Shown here piece by piece: positions 58,401 through 64,000 of a DNA stretch of 64,000 bases (its first letter is position 1; every line of letters begins with the position of its first letter). A program made the translations under genes and the position numbers. The stretch covers positions 62,001 to 126,000 of the forward strand of contig MU839169.1 in the NCBI GenBank assembly GCA_030685235.1, read 5' to 3'. Source of the stretch: Copromyces sp. CBS 386.78. Lineage: Eukaryota > Ascomycota > Sordariomycetes > Sordariales > Sordariaceae. The notes under the pieces were generated by a model, which saw nothing but the letters and a program-made list of their open reading frames with translations, was not told where the DNA came from and made no database searches.

Positions 58401-58739
58401 GTAGTAGAAAAACGAATATCGGTCCTAAAAAGACTTAAAATAGTAGAGGAATTCAAATTAGGATTTAATAAATTTAATAGCGAATTCGTTAATATTATAA
58501 AGGAATTCGTCTTATATTAAAAGAAGGGTCGGGAAAATAAGTAGACTAGTAGAATTTAAAATATAAAATAATAATAAAGGAAATATAATAGAAATAGTAA
58601 ATATAGTTTAAAAATTAAATGCCTTTAAATTAGAAAGAATTTGTAGAGGCGGCGATAAAAAAGAAGAAATTTATTATAAAAATTCAAAGAGTAAAGTAGT
58701 ACTACTATATTATAAATATATCGAAAAACCCGAATAAAT

Positions 58740-59697
58740 TTTACCTATTAGAAAAGTAGGTTAAGATATAAAGCTATTACTTAATAAATTTATTAAAATT
58801 ACTACCCCTTAAATAAAACGAGCGGACAAATAAAATTAAAAATTATAATAATAAAATAAATATTTTTACCGATTATTTTTTCCCGAAAAAAAAAGTCCCG
58901 ATAAGTTATTTATTAAATTGGATTTAATTATTAAATAGTAATACCCCGATACTTATTAATAATTTAATTACCGAAGAGGATATTTAGGAAATTTTTTTAA
59001 AGATAGTACTAAATAAAATATTAGGTATTAATTAATTTTTAAATTAATTTTTAAAAATATATAGGGAATTATTTAAATAAATAATAGTAGTTTTCGTTAT
59101 AGCGAACTTCCGGCTCGGATATTTCCCCCAACGGTTTAAAAACGCAAAAATAATTATTTTTAAAAAATTTAGAAAAAGTACCGAATAGTAAAAATTAGCC
59201 GGGGTATAGAAGCCTATATTACTATTAAATAATATTAGAAAAATTTTTAAAACTTTTGTAGTAAAGAAATTAATATAAGTAGTAGAAAAATATAATCTCT
59301 TCCCGGAAAATTAAATAAGTAACCGGGTAAATTTTTTTTTTTAAATTCGCTATCCGAATAATTACTAATATAGTTTATATAATATAGAAATTTAAGGCTG
59401 TAACGTCTTTTATAATTTTCGATTTAAAGGGCGTATTCGATAAAATTAATTATAAGTAATTCTTATATACGCTATAGGAAATATAATTCCCGAAATAAAT
59501 CTTCTAATAAGTTAATAATTTCGTTACCGGGAAAAAAGGCTCTTTTTTCTTCGACGACGAAATTTCTTAACTTTATAATATTGTAGTAAGCGTATTATAA
59601 GGCTCCCCCCTCTTATTAATCTTTTTTATTCTCTTTATTACCCTATTATATTATAAATTAATTACTATTTAAAACGTAATTACTATTAGCTTCGCTA
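58740..59697 (+). pseudogene. LINE-1 ORF2 reverse transcriptase, first part
   Basis: RT blocks: NFRLGYFPQRFKNAKIIIFKK near 59110 (family FPxxWKxAxVxxIxKP), IRPICLLLSIG-like region near 59200-59250, EYNLFPEN-ISN near 59290, SFIIFDLKGVFDKINYK near 59410-59450 (family FDLKGAFDxVxH, Asp kept), FVTGKKGSFFFDDE near 59520, GSPLLLIFFILFITLLY near 59600, and the start of the catalytic box ITISFA at 59684. It is cut here, in front of D-D, by the element at 59698. Very similar to LINE-2 on the other strand. Confidence 0.9.
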
Positions 59698-61352
59698 GCA
59701 TTACGGCTTGGCAGACTGAACGAATACCGTTTAGCAGTCGAATTGGAGGGAGAGTAGCGCAATAAACTCGCGCGGCACTCGTAAATACGTTCGATTATAA
59801 TATTAGAATAAGAGAGTACGGGAGAGACGGGAGGAGGAGGAACTGGATTGCGCTAACTACGGTGGTTACCTAGCCACGAAGGCGGTACCGAAGCAACTAA
59901 CTAACGTTCTTCGCGGGCGAAGAGTTCGCGGAGTATATTAAGTATTAATTCCTAATTCCTAATAATTTCGCGGCGCTACTAAACTTAATCTTCGTTAGCC
60001 GGAGGGGGACCGATAAGGCTATTAACTATTATCGGAGAACTAATATTAGCACCTCCTCTACTAAAATTGAAAACGGGAACGGTAAGACAATTAGTTAAGA
60101 ATATTTCGTAATATCCTTTATACTAATAATTTTCGACCTTTATATTTTAGTAATAAAAAAGGATATTAAAGTCGTATAAGAGGCCGTCCGTAATTAAATG
60201 CTCGCGTACGTCCTTAAAGAAATCGATACAAGCGCTATAAAAACGACGAATTAAAGGACCGATATTACTTTAAAAGTGGGATAAAATAATAACCGTAATT
60301 TAAATAGCGTTACGCTTATTATAATAACCTAACGGAATATTTAATATATATTTTGTATTAATAATAAAATAAGTAGCGTTCTATTTACTAATATTTCGAA
60401 GAACGTTAAAAAAGAAAACGAAAAGAAAACTATAGGAAGAAATTTACTTTTAATATTAATATAATAAATATATTCTGTAAAGAATATATAAAATATAATT
60501 ATATTAAAGGACGGAGTATTATAAATATAATTAATAAATTTTAAATTATAGTAAAGGTAAGGAGTATAGCGGATAATACTAATTAACGTAATTAATAAAA
60601 AGAAAGGGAGGTAAGTATAAAAATAAAAAGGATTTACTGGCCGGGAGGAAAATTAAAAGCGGGGTTGGAAATTAATACCCGGGTAAGGGCTTAGAATTTA
60701 GGCGCTGGGGAGGAAGGGGGCGTAAGGGAGTAAACGAGTTTAAAGGATAGGGAATTTATTATACGGACGAAGTCGATACTACGTTTAGTAGTACTATAAT
60801 TAATGTAAATTATAAAGCCTAAGGGGTTAGATATATAGTCGGAAGGACGGTCGAAAGTATAGCTAATAAAAGAGGACGCTATTTTAAAAATTAATTAAAT
60901 AAGGAAGAAGGGAAAGTTTAAAAAATAATAGTAGAAAGGAATTTTTATATAGAAAGAAAGGAAGGGCCTTTATGCTTATACAAATTTTAATAAAGTTATA
61001 GGAATTTAGGGAATAATAATGAAGTGGGAGTAAGGGTAAATAATAAGGAAGGGACGATTATTATAAGCGGTTTAGGAAGAAGGAGCGGCGTATAAGAATA
61101 ATATTTTAATTATTCTAATATTAAATTAAAGGTAGTAAAAGGGAAGTAATTTATTTATTAAGGCAGTAGGTAAGTACTACTATAAATAGAATTGAGATAG
61201 AGTAGGCGTAATTTATTTGCGACTGAAAGGAGCTGGCGGTTTTTATCCGACGGCGCTTATCGCCGTACGGTTTCCTCTAGAGAACTAGGAGAAGTACCCC
61301 ATACCAATAAGGCGCTATAGATAAGTAGCATAGGGAATAAGACTATTATTAT
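59698..61352 (+). mobile_element. Unclassified 1.65-kb insert in LINE-1 RT, 13-14-bp TSD and (TTA)n tail
   Basis: Flanked by TATTAGCTTCGCTA at 59684-59697 and 61353-61366. The element ends in GACTATTATTATTA, a trinucleotide tail. The long, variable-type TSD and the repeat tail point to target-primed insertion (a non-autonomous LINE-dependent element). No coding region recognised. The first ~340 bp (59707-60045) occur again at 62697-63030. It has purine-rich, GC-richer middle parts (60640-60740) and a hairpin CGGCGCTTATCGCCG near 61250. It is RIPped less than the LINE around it. Confidence 0.75.
59707..60045 (+). repeat. Direct repeat, copy 1 (partner 62697-63030)
   Basis: About 335 bp, with GCGAAGAGTTCGCGGAG at 59915-59935 and TCGTTAGCCGGAGGGGGACCGATAAG near 59990-60020 as landmarks. 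Copy 2 shows the same landmarks with C-to-T/G-to-A changes. Confidence 0.9.
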
Positions 61353-62690
61353 TATTAGCTTCGCTAATAATATTAATATTATTATAATAATTAAAATCAC
61401 CGAAGAAAATTATTGGATATTCTAAACGGTATAGGATATTTATTTAAATTAGGTAGTAAAGAGAGGGATAGAATTCAAAGTAAGTAAAATAGAATTTATA
61501 TATTTTATACGGACGAGGGAACTAAGAACGGAAATTCTCTAAATCGGAGGAATCGTATTTAAATTAATAAAATCGATTAAATTCTTTAAGGTTTAGCTAA
61601 ATTGGAAATCTAGTTATTAAATATATATAGAAGTAGTAAAAAAGAAAATAACTATATAAACGAACGTATTAATACGATTAGCGGCGAAAATTTAGAATTA
61701 CTTTTTCGTACGAACGAAGGAGATTTATATTAAATATATTTAGAGCGCGATTGTATATAGAATATTAATTTTCTATTAGCCGACCAAAATTTATAATAAA
61801 TTACGAAAGATAGTAATTAGGTTAATTAAATATTAAATTAAATATTTGAAAATTATTACTAGGGGCGTATAAAATTACGCTAATAAAGAATTTTAAAATA
61901 GAAACCTTTTATTCGCCGTTCGATTTCTATATTAATAAACGGGTTAAAACCTTCGAAGAAAGGTTTACCCGTACGAATTAAATAAGGTTCGTCCGAAGGA
62001 CTATAATTTAAATAATTAGTTATATTTAAGTAAGGAGAATAAAAAGTTGGCTATCTGCTAATAGATTAGAAAGCAGTATTATTAAAATTAAATAAGCTAA
62101 GGAATAAGTACTAATAGAGAAACTTCTAATAATCGTAGTAAATCTGCCCCCGGTAACGGGGGTACTACTACTTCCGTTATAAATATTAGAACTAACCGCT
62201 ATAGATTATAAAGGGTAATTAGAAGAGGTAATAATAAGAGAATAAATATTATACTATAATTACTAATTAACGGTAATAATAATTAAATTAGGCCGACGGT
62301 ATAAATTTATTATCGCCGATTTTAACCTAAAATTTAATAATAATACTATAAAATAATATATAATTAGTACGAAATAGAAAACGAAGAAAGTTCAATAACC
62401 GGAAAACGATAATGAATAATACCTATTACTTAGAGCGAAGAATTCCCTTTTTACTTAAGTAAAGACGGAAGTTATAGGCCTCCGGTCCTTCTTCTTCTAG
62501 AAGAAAATTCTAGATATTATAATATTAATTTATTTTTATAAAATAAGTAAAAAAACTTTTATATATATCGTCCTAAACTATTTATAGATAGCCGATTATT
62601 AGATAACGGTAACCGACTAGCTATAAATGAAAAAAGAATTCTAAATTTATTTAGACAACGGAACCCAAATTAAGAGAATCCTTTTATAAA
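61353..62690 (+). pseudogene. LINE-1 ORF2 reverse transcriptase, rest, and C-terminal region
   Basis: Resumes with TIIIISFANNINIII at 61340-61385 (family SFADDTxI; both Asp are Asn). KIEFIYFIRTRE near 61490 and KFLNVQ-like thumb region follow near 61580, then AIVYRILIFYPTKIYNK near 61750, RFLYINKRVKTFEERFTRTN near 61930-61980 (identical pattern in LINE-2), and a C-terminal part to about 62690 without a recognised domain. I do not see a clear RNase H domain. Confidence 0.8.
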
Positions 62691-62696
62691 TATTAT

Positions 62697-63035
62697 AATT
62701 TAGTAAATTAAACGAATATTATTTAGTAATCGAATTAGAGGGAGAGTAGTACGATAAATTTACGTAGTATTTGTAAATACGTTTAATTTTAATATTAAAA
62801 TAAGAGAATATAGGAGAAATAAGAAGAGGAGGAATTAGATTACGCTAATTATAATAATTACTTAACTATAAAAATAGTATTAAAATAATTAATTAATATT
62901 CTTCGTAAGTGAAGAATTTATAGAATATATTAAATATTAATTCTTAATTCTTAATAATTTTACAACGTTATTAGACTTAATTTTCGTTAGCGGGGGGGGG
63001 GGCCGATAAAATTATTAATTACTATCAGGGAATTA
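62697..63035 (+). repeat. Direct repeat, copy 2: start of a second unclassified element
   Basis: About 335 bp, homologous to 59707-60045 but more RIPped. The homology ends at about 63030 (AGAACTAAT in copy 1, GGAATTAAT here), exactly where the GC-balanced block begins. The simplest reading is a second copy of the 1.65-kb element that is interrupted by the next insertion. Confidence 0.85.
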
Positions 63036-63572
63036 ATTGAAACACCATGCCCAAGCAAGGAGATGGCACCCACGGCACCAAAGGTGTCACGGAAATCCGC
63101 ACCAAAGGTCGTGGTCCGTGGGCCCATCGACGCAGCGCGGCGGTGTTTCTGTTTACCGGCCGCGATTCACGTAAACACGGACGATATGTTGATCCGTGCG
63201 TTTTTTCGCACTGTGTTTCGCAACTGTGTTTCGCATTCGATTGATTGGCTAGAAGGGTGGATCCTAGTGGAGAGGCGAAATACTTTCCTATTTCAATGAA
63301 AAAAAGCCACTTTGAAGAAATGTTCCAAAATAAAAAGACTACCAAAATGACCGCCTAATTGAGGCAATCATTTTGAGACCAATTACATCATTTTACGAAG
63401 TCTGGTTGTTGAGAAAAATCGAAAAGAAGCGTTTTTCTTAGATTTTGGTTCAAAATGACAAAGTTTTTTTGCCGGCCGGTAAAGAATTGCCGGCCGGGTA
63501 AGGAATTGTTAGCCCGGCCGCCAATTTCCTAAGGCCGTGCGCCCTTTTTGGAAGGATTTTTGAAAACGACTA
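63036..63572 (+). mobile_element. GC-balanced, un-RIPped block related to Helitron 5' end
   Basis: Begins TTGAAACACC. The first 100 bp match the Helitron 5' block at 33095-32990 (strongest at 63095-63126). The composition is normal, with CpA and TpG intact, so it was inserted after RIP or escaped it. ATCATTTTGAGACC and CCGGCCGG repeats occur near 63370 and 63470-63530. The 15-mer ACCAAAATGACCGCC at 63341-63355 is found reversed in foldback copy 3 (46909-46923). Several overlapping 65-106-codon open stretches occur on both strands here; none has a recognised motif, so I do not call a gene. It probably continues as a Helitron beyond the window. Confidence 0.55.
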
Positions 63573-64000
63573 AGTTTCTTTCTTGAAAAATAAAAATAAA
63601 AATAAAAATAAAAGTAAACCCAAAGGTAAATATAAATATAAAAATAAATGTAAACTTAAATATAAATATAAGAATATATATATATAATAAAATAAATAAA
63701 TAATAGAGACAAAAAATAAAAGAAGTAAAAAGTAAAAAAGAAAATAAAACTAAAACGAAAAAGAAGAAAAGAAGAAAAAAAAGGGAAAAAGAAAAAAAAA
63801 GAAAACGATAAGAAAACGAAAACGAAAAATAATATAAACGTAAAAATAAAAAAAGATAAGAAGAAAAAGAAGAGAAAAGGAAAAAGAAAAGGAAAAAGAA
63901 AAAGAAGAAGAAAGATAAGAAGAAAAAGAAAAAGAAAAGGAAAAAGAAAAAGAAAAAGAAAAGGAAAAAGAAAAAGAAAAGGAAAAAGAAAAAGAAAAGG
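63573..64000 (+). repeat. Purine-rich low-complexity tract
   Basis: AAAAATAAAAATAAAA units, then TATAAATATAAA units, then (GAAAAAGAAAAG)n to the window end. Almost only A and G on this strand from about 63715. No gene. Confidence 0.92.

Larger units (their letters stand above)
48044..62690 (+). mobile_element. LINE-1: Tad-like LINE with two ORFs, interrupted twice
   Basis: Plus strand. ORF1 with zinc knuckles and an AT-hook (48176-48628 plus 56491-57519), ORF2 with endonuclease and RT (57530-59697 plus 61353-62690). Interrupted by Gypsy A2 in ORF1 and by a 1.65-kb insert in the RT. Without these the element is about 5.1 kb, the usual size for the Tad clade. The 5' end is placed at about 48044, where the minus-strand LINE-2 homology stops; the 3' end is uncertain. 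Confidence 0.8.

Noticed and set aside
63025..63345. Overlapping frames of 65-106 codons on both strands
   Set aside because: The block is GC-balanced, so chance frames are expected; no motif, and the segment is homologous to the non-coding 5' end of the Helitron.

Overview
This window looks like heterochromatin from a filamentous ascomycete (Pezizomycotina type). It is very AT-rich, and I found no host gene that I can support. Nearly every coding region is a transposon gene full of in-frame stops, mostly TAA and TAG. Copies of the same LTR differ mainly by C-to-T and G-to-A changes at CpA/TpG sites, which is the signature of repeat-induced point mutation (RIP). The short open frames that survive are remnants of transposon proteins or shadows in LTRs and MITEs.

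The layout is a stack of nested insertions, several with exact target-site duplications (TSDs). (1) A minus-strand Ty3/Gypsy element (here Gypsy E) is cut into pieces: 5' LTR, gag, protease, RT and RNase H at 38930-33096, then integrase at 21744-20777 and 1555-1023. (2) An 11.3-kb minus-strand Helitron (about 21745-33095, Rep plus PIF1-type helicase) sits in its RNase H region. (3) An 11.4-kb plus-strand chromodomain Gypsy (Gypsy B, 1556-20776, TSD AAAAC) sits in its integrase. (4) A 7.3-kb Gypsy (A1, 7945-15238, TSD ATTAA) sits in the RT of Gypsy B, and a GC-rich MITE (4731-5289) sits in its gag part. (5) A minus-strand relative of A1 (1-1022, running off the window) cuts the integrase end of Gypsy E.

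The right half continues the pattern. Three copies of a 0.9-1.0-kb foldback-like element with a tRNA-like core lie at 34966-35977, 39407-40318 and 46310-47252. A 3' piece of another minus-strand Gypsy (F) lies around 38931-40402. A Gypsy 5' end (D, LTR 40403-40621, gag to about 46020) is split by a complete 3.7-kb Mutator-like element (MULE, 40808-44537, 8-bp TSD TTTCATTA). A minus-strand Tad-like LINE fragment lies at 46025-48043. A plus-strand Tad-like LINE (about 48044-62690) is split by Gypsy A2 (48629-56485, TSD CTACT), which itself carries a second MITE, and by a 1.65-kb element in the RT catalytic box (59698-61352). The last kilobase is a GC-balanced, apparently un-RIPped block (from about 63036) related to the 5' end of the Helitron, followed by a purine-rich low-complexity tract.

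The elements are not expected to work together. The window is a graveyard that records several rounds of transposition and RIP. Boundaries with a TSD are exact. Domain limits inside mutated coding regions are approximate, because they come from reading degenerate translations by eye.
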